In this document: positions 1 to 8,558 of the stretch, one piece after another | How the letters are laid out: each line of letters opens with the position of its first letter | How positions within the stretch are numbered: position 1 is the first letter of the stretch | Assembly: GCF_000518705.1 (NCBI RefSeq) | Contig: NZ_KI912479.1 | Coordinates: 282,686 to 346,685 of the forward strand | Length of the DNA stretch: 64,000 nucleotides | DNA from: Shewanella colwelliana ATCC 39565 | GTDB lineage: Bacteria > Pseudomonadota > Gammaproteobacteria > Enterobacterales > Shewanellaceae | Reading direction: 5' to 3' | Notes under the pieces: model-generated | Seen by the model: the letters and a program-made list of their open reading frames with translations, nothing else | The model's database searches: none | Told to the model about the DNA's origin: nothing | Position numbers and translations under genes: made by a program

Positions 1-91
1 TAAGAGTTGTTTCAGTCCAGCCATCAAGTTGCTACCATAGCGATAAATGTGGGCAGTATACCCAAAATTACTAATCAAAAGCGTAACGGTT

Positions 92-820
92 ATGAATATT
101 ATCTCCAGTGCAAAACGTCAGGTCATTCTCGATACCGAAACCACAGGTATGAACCAAGGTGCCGGTGCTATCTTTTTTGGGCATCGTATTATCGAAATCG
201 GCTGTGTCGAGGTGATTAATCGAAAACTAACGGGGCGACACTATCACGAATATATCAATCCTATGCAGTTGATTGATGAAGAAGCGATAACCGTTCACGG
301 TATCACCAATGAGTTTGTCGCTGACAAACCGGTATTTGCACAAGTCGCGCAATCGTTTATTGATTTTATCGATGGCGCAGAAATCGTCGCACATAATGCT
401 AACTTCGATGTTAGTTTCATGGATCATGAATTTTCCTTATTACAGCCTAAGGGGCCAAAAACCACAGATATCTGCGAGGTACTCGACTCGCTGGCTGTGG
501 CAAAGTTTTTGCATCCAGGACAAAAAAATAACCTAGATGCTTTATGTAAACGATACGGCATAGACAACTCTCGGCGTGAACTTCACGGCGCACTGCTCGA
601 TGCTGAGATCTTGGCCGATGTTTATTTGATCATGACTGGTGGTCAAACCAAATTTGAATTGTCCAATGAGAAAGCCGGTCAGGAAGGTGGTGGTATTATG
701 CGGCTCGATGCAAATCGTGCAAATCTTAAAGTGATCGCCGCATCGGCCGATGAACTAACTATGCATAGTGAAAGGTTAGATTTAGTTGAGAAATCAGGAC
801 AATGTATCTGGCGAGGATAA
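92..820 (+). CDS. dnaQ: DNA polymerase III epsilon subunit (3'-5' proofreading exonuclease)
   Basis: DnaQ removes misincorporated nucleotides and binds the alpha subunit in the replicative core polymerase. All three DEDDh exonuclease motifs are visible: Exo I DTETTG near the N-terminus, Exo II HNANFDVSFMDHE near residue 100, and Exo III HGALLDAEIL near residue 165. The C-terminal tail after about residue 185 fits the alpha-binding segment. The reading frame extends upstream, but the ATG at 92 (MNIISSAKRQVILDTETTG) puts Exo I at the usual distance from the start and gives 242 residues, normal for the family. In E. coli dnaQ also lies next to a tRNA-Asp gene, as it nearly does here. Confidence 0.96.
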   Translation: MNIISSAKRQVILDTETTGMNQGAGAIFFGHRIIEIGCVEVINRKLTGRHYHEYINPMQLIDEEAITVHGITNEFVADKPVFAQVAQSFIDFIDGAEIVAHNANFDVSFMDHEFSLLQPKGPKTTDICEVLDSLAVAKFLHPGQKNNLDALCKRYGIDNSRRELHGALLDAEILADVYLIMTGGQTKFELSNEKAGQEGGGIMRLDANRANLKVIAASADELTMHSERLDLVEKSGQCIWRG

Positions 821-830
821 ATGTCACCCA

Positions 831-2153
831 ATGAATAAATGGCTCACGCAGGTAACCCTAGCGGTCGTAATGACAATCATGAGTGTAGGGCAGTTAAGTG
901 CCAATGTCGTGCCTTATACTCAGGCTAGCGAGTTAAAGAATCGTTTTCGTATTGACCATATGGTGGAACAGTTAACGCTTTTCGTCCAGCGAGAGTATGG
1001 CAGTGCCCCGGTGGTTATCGTGCTCCCCGATGGGAGTAAGTGGCATTCATCTCGTCACCCTGAATCGGTGAAGTGGGTTGATGGGCTCAGCGGTGACATC
1101 ATTACTATTGATAAGCCTATGCCTGGTCCGTGGCAGTTATTGGGGCGCGTTGCACAAGGTTCTACCATCCAGAAGGTGTCAGAGCTCCATATTGAGGTGG
1201 AACCAATGCCACAGCCACTCTATCAAGGTGAGCGTATTAAGGTGGTGGCCAGCTTGATGGGTGATGAGCAGCGTATGCGGATGCCCGGTCTGGATTACTT
1301 GGTCAATTGGACTGCCAAATTTGTGAGTGAACATCTGCCAGGCGATGAAAATTTTGCTGCGGGTACGCTGATTGTTGGCAGTTACAAAGACAATGGTGAA
1401 GCGCTCGATGAGTCACCTGATGATGGCGTATTTACGGGGAATATAAATCTTAATCACCCTTGGGGCCACTATCGTTTCGATGTGAGTGCTGCCAACAATG
1501 TGTTTAGTCGTGAAGTTCGTAGTGAGTTTGAGTTACTGCCTATGCCTATCTCAGTGGATATCATCGAGCCAGACGACCCATTAACAGGTCGTTGGCAGAT
1601 AGAAGTTTTTGTGGATGACACGCAACTTAATCTCACGGACACTTATTTTGAGTTTGAGCTTGTCGGCCCTGCCGGCTTGCAGTTGACCATTCCTTTACGG
1701 GATTTGACCAGCACAAGAACACAATTAATGCTGCCTCAGGTGAGTGATTTTGGCAGTTATCGAATCAAAGGTGTTGCAGCGTCAACGGCGTTAGCTGGAC
1801 GAGAAATTTTGTTAACCTTGCCTGAGCAGTTTTTCAATTTAGTACGTCCACCCGATCCTCCCCCGACGGCGGAGGAGTTAGCAGCCATTGCTGCTAAAAA
1901 GGCAGCTATTGCCGAGGCAAAAGCCAAAGAAGATGCCATGTTTTGGATCATTACCGTCAATGCTCTGCTCTTGGTGCTGGGAACCATTGCATTGCTAATT
2001 TGGCGTAAACGGCAAAATCTCAAGCAGGCACTAGCGGTGACGGCTGCAAGATTGGAAGAGGAGCGAGCCAAAGAGATGGGACCCACACTGGATGAGATAG
2101 ATTTGACCATGCCAGAAGATATCCCAGAGACAGGAAAGGGTAAAAACGAGTAG
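831..2153 (+). CDS. TIGR03503 family protein, exported with a C-terminal membrane anchor
   Basis: This is a conserved gammaproteobacterial protein of unknown function. From the ATG at 831 it begins with a signal peptide (MNKWLTQVTLAVVMTIMSVG, cleavage near LSA). A mostly beta periplasmic region of about 330 residues follows, then an Ala/Lys-rich helix (AAIAAKKAAIAEAKAKEDA), one membrane helix near residues 370-392 (FWIITVNALLLVLGTIALL) and a short charged cytoplasmic tail. The frame could open at a TTG at 786, but that would put 15 polar residues before the signal peptide and overlap dnaQ. The gap to dnaQ is 10 bases, so the two genes are probably co-transcribed. The TIGR03503 assignment is from memory of this neighbourhood in Shewanella and Vibrio. 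The periplasmic part could be von Willebrand- or Ig-like, but I see no diagnostic motif. Confidence 0.78.
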   Translation: MNKWLTQVTLAVVMTIMSVGQLSANVVPYTQASELKNRFRIDHMVEQLTLFVQREYGSAPVVIVLPDGSKWHSSRHPESVKWVDGLSGDIITIDKPMPGPWQLLGRVAQGSTIQKVSELHIEVEPMPQPLYQGERIKVVASLMGDEQRMRMPGLDYLVNWTAKFVSEHLPGDENFAAGTLIVGSYKDNGEALDESPDDGVFTGNINLNHPWGHYRFDVSAANNVFSREVRSEFELLPMPISVDIIEPDDPLTGRWQIEVFVDDTQLNLTDTYFEFELVGPAGLQLTIPLRDLTSTRTQLMLPQVSDFGSYRIKGVAASTALAGREILLTLPEQFFNLVRPPDPPPTAEELAAIAAKKAAIAEAKAKEDAMFWIITVNALLLVLGTIALLIWRKRQNLKQALAVTAARLEEERAKEMGPTLDEIDLTMPEDIPETGKGKNE

Positions 2154-2234
2154 GATAAAGTCTCGTTATTTGGGTTTCTAAATAGACAGTCTGGTTATTT
2201 TTTAACTAATTAGTTTGTTTAGGCAAAAAAGTTA

Positions 2235-2263
2235 TTGACGAGGGTTTACCTGCTCAGTATTAT
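2235..2263 (+). promoter_or_regulatory. Predicted sigma-70 promoter for the tRNA-Asp pair
   Basis: A TTGACG -35 box (2235-2240) and a TATTAT -10 box (2258-2263) are separated by exactly 17 bases. The expected start lies near 2270, about 10 bases before the first tRNA, as usual for stable RNA operons. Confidence 0.7.
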
Positions 2264-2280
2264 CCTTCGCAACTTGATGT

Positions 2281-2357
2281 GGAGCGGTAGTTCAGTTGGT
2301 TAGAATACCGGCCTGTCACGCCGGGGGTCGCGGGTTCGAGTCCCGTCCGCTCCGCCA
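2281..2357 (+). tRNA. tRNA-Asp (GUC), copy 1
   Basis: This is a 77-nt cloverleaf: acceptor GGAGCGG/CCGCTCC, anticodon stem CCGGC/GCCGG, anticodon GTC in the loop CTGTCAC, T arm GCGGGTTCGAGTCCCGT, discriminator G and encoded CCA. The sequence is very close to E. coli tRNA-Asp. The variable loop has the normal U at position 47 (T at 2328). Confidence 0.98.
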
Positions 2358-2407
2358 CTCAAGTACCTAATTTAGATTGTTGCTTTTATAGTGATGATTA
2401 AAGTTTA

Positions 2408-2484
2408 GGAGCGGTAGTTCAGTTGGTTAGAATACCGGCCTGTCACGCCGGGGGGCGCGGGTTCGAGTCCCGTCCGCTCCGCCA
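2408..2484 (+). tRNA. tRNA-Asp (GUC), copy 2, with a U47G variable-loop change
   Basis: This is a second 77-nt tRNA-Asp, 50 bases after the first and identical except for one base: T at 2328 in copy 1 is G at 2455 here, standard position 47 of the variable loop. All stems, the GTC anticodon and the encoded CCA are intact, so it is probably functional. It likely shares the promoter at 2235 and ends at the terminator that follows. Confidence 0.97.
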
Positions 2485-2826
2485 AACAGATTAACCCTTG
2501 TCATCTGGCAAGGGTTTTTTTGTGGTCGAGATTTACTTTCTTCATGCAGTCCTTAGTCATTACTTATCCCGTCTTCTAGCATTAACTTTGTGGTATTCAC
2601 TCGTTATATTTACTTCCAGCGATCATTTAGACCTATCCGTATTTTGACCAATTGCACTGCAATGGGTGCCATGAGGAATAAAGTTGCTATGCTAGGGAGT
2701 AGATTGGCAAAGTGTGCGCTTCTTTAATGAGGGACAAATGCACACATAGGAAATATATCGACAATGTGCGAACGCGCAAGCATGCTGTCATTAAAACTGT
2801 TTATTGATATTTAAGGATAAATATAT
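2485..2826. other. Intergenic region between tRNA-Asp and the antiporter gene
   Basis: Apart from the tRNA terminator at its left end, I see no convincing gene, RNA or operator in these 342 bases. The right end must hold the promoter of the antiporter gene, but no strong -35/-10 pair stands out. Confidence 0.5.
2493..2521 (+). terminator. Rho-independent terminator of the tRNA-Asp transcript
   Basis: Perfect 8-bp arms AACCCTTG (2493-2500) and CAAGGGTT (2509-2516) enclose an 8-base loop and are followed by a run of T. It starts 8 bases after the second tRNA. Confidence 0.85.
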
Positions 2827-4683
2827 ATGGTTGAGCAGATCACTGCGATGCTTGGTTTAGTCGGTGTGTTGTCTATATTGTGCCAATGGTTGGGCTGGAA
2901 GCTTCGTACGCCGGCAATCTTACCGCTGTTGCTGTGTGGTTTATTGGTCGGGCCGGTATTTGGGGTGCTTAATCCCGATGCGATATTCGGTGATCTGCTT
3001 TTCCCAATTATCTCTCTTGGTGTCGCCGTCATTCTGTTTGAAGGCGCATTGACTCTTAATTTCTCCGAGATTAAAGACCATGGACGTATGGTTACTCACC
3101 TCGTGTCAATCGGCACGTTAATCACTTGGGCGATTATTGGGGTTGCGACCCATTTTATTATGGGCTTTGGCTGGGAGATGGCGATGTTATTTGGCGCCTT
3201 AGTGGTCGTGACTGGCCCTACGGTGATTGTCCCAATGCTCAGAAGTATTAAGCCTAAATCTCAACTCTCCAGTATATTGCGCTGGGAAGGGATAGTGATC
3301 GATCCCATTGGCGCCTTATTGGCTGTATTAGTGTTTGAGTACATCGCTGTTGCGGCCGAGCCAACTAGTCATATTCTTCATTCATTAGCGTATATGTTAG
3401 GGATTGGATTGGGTGTAGGTGCGCTTGCCGGGTATGGTATCGGACAGATCATTCGCAGAGGCTTGGTGCCACATTACTTAAAAAATACTGCCGTGTTGAC
3501 CATTATGCTGGGGGTTTTTGTCGGCTCAAATCTCATTCAAGAGGAATCCGGTCTACTGACCGTAACTGTCATGGGGATTTGGTTGGCGAATATGCGCGGT
3601 GTCGACATTGACGATATTATTGAATTTAAAGAAACCCTTACGGTGCTGTTTATTTCCGGGTTATTCATTCTATTGGCGGCGAGATTAGACTCTCAAGCGC
3701 TGTTGCAATTGGGTTGGCAGGGGGTGGCATTACTTTTGGTGGTGATGCTTATTGCACGCCCGATAAGCGTGTGGTGCTGTGGTGTCGGTACGTCGTTAAC
3801 GCGGGCTGACAAATGGTTTTTAAGTTGGGTTGCGCCGCGAGGGATTGTTGCAGCGGCAGTTTCTTCGCTATTTGCCATTAAACTGGAAAAACTTGGGATA
3901 CCAGGTGCAGAGCAGATTGTTCCTTTGGTGTTTCTCATTATCATCGGCACTGTGGTTAGCCAAAGTTTGACGGCTGGCGCATGGGCGCGGTTTTTAGGCG
4001 TTAAAGCGGGGTCAGCGCAAGGATTGTTGATCTTTGGGGCTTCAAAGTTTTCCCGCGAGCTGGCGAAAGTCTTATTGAGTAAAAACATCCCGGTTATTCT
4101 CGCTGATAACAACTGGGACAACATCAGATTGTCACGTATGGATAATATTCCTGTCTATTTTGGTAACCCTGCTTCTGAGCATGCCGATAATGCTATCGAT
4201 ATGACAGGAGTCGGGCGTTTGTTAGTGCTATCACCTTATCGGCAGCTTAATCCGTTGGTGACGTTTCACTACCAAGACTTTTTAGGCAAAACTAAGGTCT
4301 TTGGCCTTAATAACAGTGAGGCAAACAGCGCACGTCACCAGTTGTCAGAGTCTTATCTTAAGCGGCTGTGTTTGTTTGGTGAAAATGTCTCCTATGCTCG
4401 TCTTGCCAGCACTATGGCAAAAGGGGGCGTAATAAAGAGTACCAATCTGACGGAAAGCTTTAACTTTGAACATTTTAAACAGCGGTATGGTGAAGGCGCC
4501 TTGCCACTTATCTACTTGCAAGATGGGCGAGTTAATTTAGTCACTGGAACACTTGAATCGCTTCCTAATGGCATTGAACTGATCAGTTTGCTATCGGTTG
4601 AAGCGCTAGCAGAGGCACAAGCCAGCGATGAGCTGAAAGCGCAGAAGGAACCAGATGTTGAGCAGCCAGTATTAAATGGCTAA
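2827..4683 (+). CDS. NhaP-type (CPA1) cation:proton antiporter with C-terminal RCK/TrkA-N-like domain
   Basis: This inner-membrane protein of 618 residues probably exchanges Na+ or K+ for H+. The first 390 residues form about 12 hydrophobic helices with CPA1-type motifs, including GPTVIVPMLR, a conserved acidic segment IDPIGALLAVLVFE and APRGIVAAAVSSLFA. From about residue 398 a cytoplasmic Rossmann-like domain follows (LLIFGASKFSRELAKVLL, then an acidic turn ADNN), as in RCK/TrkA-N regulatory domains that bind NAD(H) or nucleotides. AAGGA lies about 10 bases before the ATG. The gene stands alone between the tRNA terminator and convergent fadE. Transported ion and physiological role cannot be read from sequence. 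Confidence 0.88.
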   Translation: MVEQITAMLGLVGVLSILCQWLGWKLRTPAILPLLLCGLLVGPVFGVLNPDAIFGDLLFPIISLGVAVILFEGALTLNFSEIKDHGRMVTHLVSIGTLITWAIIGVATHFIMGFGWEMAMLFGALVVVTGPTVIVPMLRSIKPKSQLSSILRWEGIVIDPIGALLAVLVFEYIAVAAEPTSHILHSLAYMLGIGLGVGALAGYGIGQIIRRGLVPHYLKNTAVLTIMLGVFVGSNLIQEESGLLTVTVMGIWLANMRGVDIDDIIEFKETLTVLFISGLFILLAARLDSQALLQLGWQGVALLLVVMLIARPISVWCCGVGTSLTRADKWFLSWVAPRGIVAAAVSSLFAIKLEKLGIPGAEQIVPLVFLIIIGTVVSQSLTAGAWARFLGVKAGSAQGLLIFGASKFSRELAKVLLSKNIPVILADNNWDNIRLSRMDNIPVYFGNPASEHADNAIDMTGVGRLLVLSPYRQLNPLVTFHYQDFLGKTKVFGLNNSEANSARHQLSESYLKRLCLFGENVSYARLASTMAKGGVIKSTNLTESFNFEHFKQRYGEGALPLIYLQDGRVNLVTGTLESLPNGIELISLLSVEALAEAQASDELKAQKEPDVEQPVLNG

Positions 4684-4904
4684 TCTCTTAAGTTATCTTT
4701 TGTGGTTGGAAAGGATTTCGTTGTTGAACAACAAGGCAGGCCGCCTGCCATCTTGCTTAAAGGTTTCGATGAATTATTGTAGTTCTGGGTTGTTGTTCAA
4801 AGGACTAAGCTGCCCCTTAACGCTTTGATTAAAATCATAAGCTTTGAAAGTATCATACATGTATAGCATGCGCGTATAGCAAACAGATGCTGGCAAATAG
4901 GCCG

Positions 4905-4933
4905 AAAAAAGGAGACCGTTAGGTCTCCTTTTT
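4905..4933. terminator. Bidirectional terminator between the antiporter gene and fadE
   Basis: Arms GGAGACC (4911-4917) and GGTCTCC (4922-4928) enclose a four-base loop, with A-rich sequence on the left and T-rich on the right. It can therefore stop transcripts from both convergent genes. It lies 11 bases beyond the fadE stop codon. The rest of 4684-4943 shows nothing I can name. Confidence 0.85.
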
Positions 4934-4943
4934 GTTTTACGGT

Positions 4944-7391
4944 TTACGCCGCTTGATGCTGAGTCTCTGGAGAGAGCATTTGAGCACGTAGCTCGACTGG
5001 ATCGAAGTCATCGACATTAATCGACTTCATACGGCCGATTTCAGCGCGTTCTAGCAGGGCAATTTCATCTTCACTCAGAATACCTAGAGCTTTGCCTTCT
5101 GCGGCTAACTTATCTAACCACATGAAAGGTAAGCGTTTGCCTGCTGCTTTACAGATCTTGTCGTGCAGTGGCTCACAAGCCAAGATATCTTTAAAGGTTT
5201 GCTCCTGAATGCCCACAGCATTGAATTGCGATGGTGTCCAGAATTGGCCTTTGCCAAGGCGGTCACGGCTAGCACACGGGGTCTGCATAATTTTTGCGAC
5301 CTTGTGGTCAAGCACATCACTAGGACGTTTGATTGGACGGCCGAATGGGAAGATGATAACGCGTAATAGCTTACCTAGACCCATAGGGAAGTTATCGAGT
5401 AGATCGTCTAACGAGTCTTGTAATTTGTACAAGGCATCTTCAACTGCCCATTGCAAAAGCGGAAGATCTTCAGTCTGACGACCTTCATCTTGATAACGCT
5501 TCAAGGTTGCTGAGGCAAGATAGAGCTGACTGAGCAGATCGCCAAGACGTGCAGAGATACGCTCTTTGCGCTTAAGGCCACCACCTAATGTTGCCATCGC
5601 TAAGTCTGACAACAGAGCAAGGTTGGCACTGAAGCGATTCATGTGCTGGTAGTAACGCTTAGTCTTGTCGCTGTATGGGCTGGTAGAGAATCGACTTGAG
5701 GTTAAACCAAGCCAGAAACTACGCACTAGGTTACTGGTGGTAAAACCAATATGGCCAAATAGCGCCGAATCAAAATCATTCAGTGCCTTGCTTGCATCGG
5801 GATCAAATGCTGATTCCATTTCGGCTAGCACATAGGGATGACAGCGGATTGCGCCTTGTCCATAGATGATCATTGAGCGAGTGAGAATGTTCGCGCCTTC
5901 GACGGTAATAGCAATAGGTGCCGCTTGATAGCCACGTCCTAAATAGTTGCCTTCGCCTAAACATACGCCTTTACCGCCGTGAATATCCATGGCGTCGATG
6001 ACACAGCGCTGCATTCTGTCAGTGAGGTGGTATTTGACGATAGCTGAGATAACCGATGGCTTTTCGCCAAGGTCGATACCTGTGGTAGTTAATGTGGTGA
6101 CGGCGTCCATTAGATAAGCGTTGCCGCCAATACGTGCCATTGGCTCTTCGATGCCTTCAAGCTTACCAATAGGCAACTTAAATTGGCGACGAATACGGGC
6201 GTAGGCGCCAGTAGCAACCGCAGCGGTTTTAACGCCACCAGCCGAGTTAGAAGGCAAGGTGATACCGCGGCCAACAGACAGACACTCAACCAACATGCGC
6301 CAGCCTTGGCCAGCCATCTCAGGTCCACCAATGATAAAGCTTAATGGCACAAATACCTCGTTTCCACGGGTTGGGCCGTTTTGGAACATACAGTTAAGCG
6401 GGAAGTGGCGACGACCTGTTTCGACACCAGGGACGTCAGTCGGAATGAGAGCACAGGTGATCCCAAGCTCCTCTTTATCGCCTAGGAGTTTGTCAGGATC
6501 TTGCAGTTTGAATGCTAGACCGAGTACGGTTGCCACAGGCGCAAGGGTGATGTAGCGCTTGTTCCAGGTTAGTTTCATTCCCAGCACTTCTTCCCCTTGC
6601 CATTGCCCTTTGCAGACAACACCAAAGTCAGGTATCGCGCCAGCATCACTACCAGCTTCAGGGCTAGTTAAGGCAAAACAAGGGACCTCTAAACCTTTTG
6701 CAAGGCGGGGTAGGTAGTGGTCTTGCTGTTCTTGAGTACCATAGTGTTGCAGTAACTCACCTGGGCCTAGTGAGTTAGGTACACCGACCGTTGAAGCCAG
6801 TTCGCTACTTAGGCCTGCTAATTTTTGTAACACGCGAGATTGTGCGTAAGCCGAGTACTCAAGGCCGCCATATTTTTTCTTAATAATCATGGCAAAGAAG
6901 CCATGGTCTTTTAGATATTGCCAAATTTCAGCAGGTAGATCGGCAAGTTGATGCGATACTTGATGCTCATTAAGCATTTTACACACTTCTTCAACTGGGC
7001 CATCTAGGAAGGCTTGCTCTTCAGCGGTTAAACGAGCAGCAGGGTAGTTATGTAATTTTTTCCAGTTTGGCTTGCCGGCAAACAGATCCGCTTCCCACCA
7101 CGTGGTGCCTGCTTCGATAGCTTCTTTTTCGGTAGAAGACATCTCTGGCATGATCCCTTTATACAACTTAAGCAGCGGCCGAGTAATAAAGTTTTTTCTA
7201 AATGAGCTAATATTGAGTGGTAGTGCAATAGCTAGGAAAACAATCCAAGCGAGAGGAGAAATGGAACCAGATAAGGTGCCTGCTGCGATCACTATCGCGG
7301 CGATAATGCTTGAGGTGAGTAGGGATACTCTGAGATAGGCTAGCGCGCCTAACGTAAAGAGCATCACAAAAATCCAAAGTAAGGTAGTCAC
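4944..7391 (-). CDS. fadE: Acyl-CoA dehydrogenase FadE
   Basis: FadE performs the first oxidation of fatty acid beta-oxidation, acyl-CoA to trans-2-enoyl-CoA, with FAD. The protein is 815 residues, essentially the E. coli FadE length (814). It starts with two hydrophobic helices, then the acyl-CoA dehydrogenase core (LTSPEAGSDAGAIPDFG, MDIHGGKGVCLGEGNYLGRG, ITVEGANILTRSMIIYGQGA) and the long C-terminal extension typical of FadE. The start codon is GTG at 7391, with GAAGGAG 7 bases upstream; no in-frame ATG is as well placed. The upstream region carries FadR- and PsrA-like operators, annotated separately. In E. coli, fadE also lies near yafJ, the gene that diverges from it here. Confidence 0.96.
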   Translation of the reverse strand: MTTLLWIFVMLFTLGALAYLRVSLLTSSIIAAIVIAAGTLSGSISPLAWIVFLAIALPLNISSFRKNFITRPLLKLYKGIMPEMSSTEKEAIEAGTTWWEADLFAGKPNWKKLHNYPAARLTAEEQAFLDGPVEEVCKMLNEHQVSHQLADLPAEIWQYLKDHGFFAMIIKKKYGGLEYSAYAQSRVLQKLAGLSSELASTVGVPNSLGPGELLQHYGTQEQQDHYLPRLAKGLEVPCFALTSPEAGSDAGAIPDFGVVCKGQWQGEEVLGMKLTWNKRYITLAPVATVLGLAFKLQDPDKLLGDKEELGITCALIPTDVPGVETGRRHFPLNCMFQNGPTRGNEVFVPLSFIIGGPEMAGQGWRMLVECLSVGRGITLPSNSAGGVKTAAVATGAYARIRRQFKLPIGKLEGIEEPMARIGGNAYLMDAVTTLTTTGIDLGEKPSVISAIVKYHLTDRMQRCVIDAMDIHGGKGVCLGEGNYLGRGYQAAPIAITVEGANILTRSMIIYGQGAIRCHPYVLAEMESAFDPDASKALNDFDSALFGHIGFTTSNLVRSFWLGLTSSRFSTSPYSDKTKRYYQHMNRFSANLALLSDLAMATLGGGLKRKERISARLGDLLSQLYLASATLKRYQDEGRQTEDLPLLQWAVEDALYKLQDSLDDLLDNFPMGLGKLLRVIIFPFGRPIKRPSDVLDHKVAKIMQTPCASRDRLGKGQFWTPSQFNAVGIQEQTFKDILACEPLHDKICKAAGKRLPFMWLDKLAAEGKALGILSEDEIALLERAEIGRMKSINVDDFDPVELRAQMLSPETQHQAA

Positions 7392-7465
7392 TGTTATTCT
7401 CCTTCAATTGCGACTGATAACCGACAGAGTCAGTATTTTTATATGACCATTATCACAATTATAGT

Positions 7466-7482
7466 TTGTGGTCAGACCTGTG
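7466..7482. promoter_or_regulatory. Predicted FadR operator upstream of fadE
   Basis: TTGTGGTCAGACCTGTG contains the TGGTCAGACC core of the FadR consensus (aaCTGGTCnGACcTGtt). It is centred 83 bases upstream of the fadE start codon. FadR normally represses fad genes until long-chain acyl-CoA binds it. The assignment is motif recognition only. Confidence 0.7.
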
Positions 7483-7523
7483 TCGCATAAAATCTAACCC
7501 CATGTCGATTTTTATACAAGCTA

Positions 7524-7545
7524 TTTTCAAACAATTGTTTAAAAA
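7524..7545. promoter_or_regulatory. Predicted PsrA-type operator between fadE and yafJ
   Basis: A near-perfect palindrome centred at 7534/7535 has the core CAAACAATTGTTTA, matching the PsrA pattern CAAAC-N4-GTTTG with one mismatch. PsrA is a TetR-type regulator of fatty acid oxidation in Shewanella and Pseudomonas. The site is about 145 bases from fadE and 95 from yafJ, so either gene could be its target. Confidence 0.6.
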
Positions 7546-7631
7546 ATTTATATAAAGCAGGATTCCACAATGCGCTTCAACTAGTTAGAATGAATTTACT
7601 TTGATGAGTGATGGATAAGGGTACTGTTTAT

Positions 7632-8411
7632 ATGTGTGAGTTGCTGGCCATGAGTGCTAACGTGCCAACAGATATCGTGTTTAGTTTTACAGGCTTAGCA
7701 GAGCGTGGTGGGGTAACTGGACCGCATGTGGATGGCTGGGGGATCACCTTTTATGAAGGTAAAGGGAGTCGTACGTTTAAGGATGCCTGCCCGAGCAGTC
7801 AGTCTCATGTGGCCAAATTGATCAAGTCTTACCCTATTAAAAGTGAAGTGGTGGTGAGTCATATCCGTCAAGCTAATAGAGGCTGTGTCTCGCTTGAAAA
7901 TACTCATCCTTTTACACGCGAACTTTGGGGGCGTTACTGGACCTACGCCCATAATGGTCAGCTTAGTGATTATCAACAAAAATTTGCCGTATCTCGGTAT
8001 CAACCAGTGGGTGACACGGATAGTGAGTTGGCATTTTGTTGGATTTTGGAACGAGTGGTACAGCAGTTTGGCGATCGGGAACCTGCAGATCTTAAACCGG
8101 TATTTTCCTTTGTGGCGCAGTTGGCTGATGAGATCCGTGCACTAGGTGTCTTTAACATGATTTTGAGTGATGGCGATCATCTGATGAGTTATTGCAGTAA
8201 TAACTTGTGTTATATCACTCGCCGAGCTCCGTTTGGTAAAGCTAAGCTGATCGATACAGATGTAGTTATTGATTTCAACAAAGAAACTACTCCTAATGAC
8301 ATTGTCACCGTTATCGCTACTCGACCGCTAACCGATAATGAGCAGTGGCATATATTGAGCCCAGGTGAGTGGGAGCTGTTTTGTAAAGGTGAGCGATTAA
8401 TCGCGGTATAG
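7632..8411 (+). CDS. yafJ: Class II glutamine amidotransferase, YafJ family
   Basis: This is an Ntn-type glutaminase domain protein. The start is set at the ATG at 7632 because class II amidotransferases need Cys at position 2, and this start gives MCELLAMSANVPTDIVFSF. The frame opens 8 codons earlier, which would bury that Cys. Further family marks are HVDGWGITFYEG, HIRQANRG, NTHPFTRELWGRYWTYAHNG and GDTDSELAF. There is no synthase domain, so the acceptor of the released ammonia is unknown. The length of 259 residues fits YafJ. The gene diverges from fadE, a neighbourhood also seen in E. coli. Confidence 0.9.
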   Translation: MCELLAMSANVPTDIVFSFTGLAERGGVTGPHVDGWGITFYEGKGSRTFKDACPSSQSHVAKLIKSYPIKSEVVVSHIRQANRGCVSLENTHPFTRELWGRYWTYAHNGQLSDYQQKFAVSRYQPVGDTDSELAFCWILERVVQQFGDREPADLKPVFSFVAQLADEIRALGVFNMILSDGDHLMSYCSNNLCYITRRAPFGKAKLIDTDVVIDFNKETTPNDIVTVIATRPLTDNEQWHILSPGEWELFCKGERLIAV

Positions 8412-8444
8412 TGACCTTTACCGCTGTGCTTAAGCACTGAATGA

Positions 8445-8468
8445 AAGCCCCTGTTAAGGGGCTTTTTT
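8445..8468 (+). terminator. Terminator downstream of yafJ
   Basis: Arms AAGCCCCT (8445-8452) and AGGGGCTT (8457-8464) with loop GTTA are followed by T4. It lies 34 bases after the yafJ stop codon. Confidence 0.88.
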
Positions 8469-8558
8469 GAGTGTCAAATTATTGCACTGACTCAATACGT
8501 TAAATTCATCGACAGCGCTTAATCGTTTTATGCTGAATCGGCTGGTGCAATGGCCGAG

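Noticed and set aside
1757..2110. Minus-strand frame of 117 codons inside the TIGR03503 gene
   Set aside because: It lies antisense to a well-supported gene with signal peptide and membrane helix, and has low-complexity composition and no ribosome site.
2281..2484. Two 77-base direct repeats that might be attachment sites of an integrated element
   Set aside because: They are complete tandem tRNA-Asp genes with only 50 bases between them, so there is no room for an element.
3693..4124. Minus-strand frame of 143 codons inside the antiporter gene
   Set aside because: It is a mirror of the membrane-helix codons on the other strand; the plus-strand gene is clear.
5209..5478. Plus-strand frame of 89 codons within fadE
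   Set aside because: It is antisense to the strongly supported fadE coding sequence.
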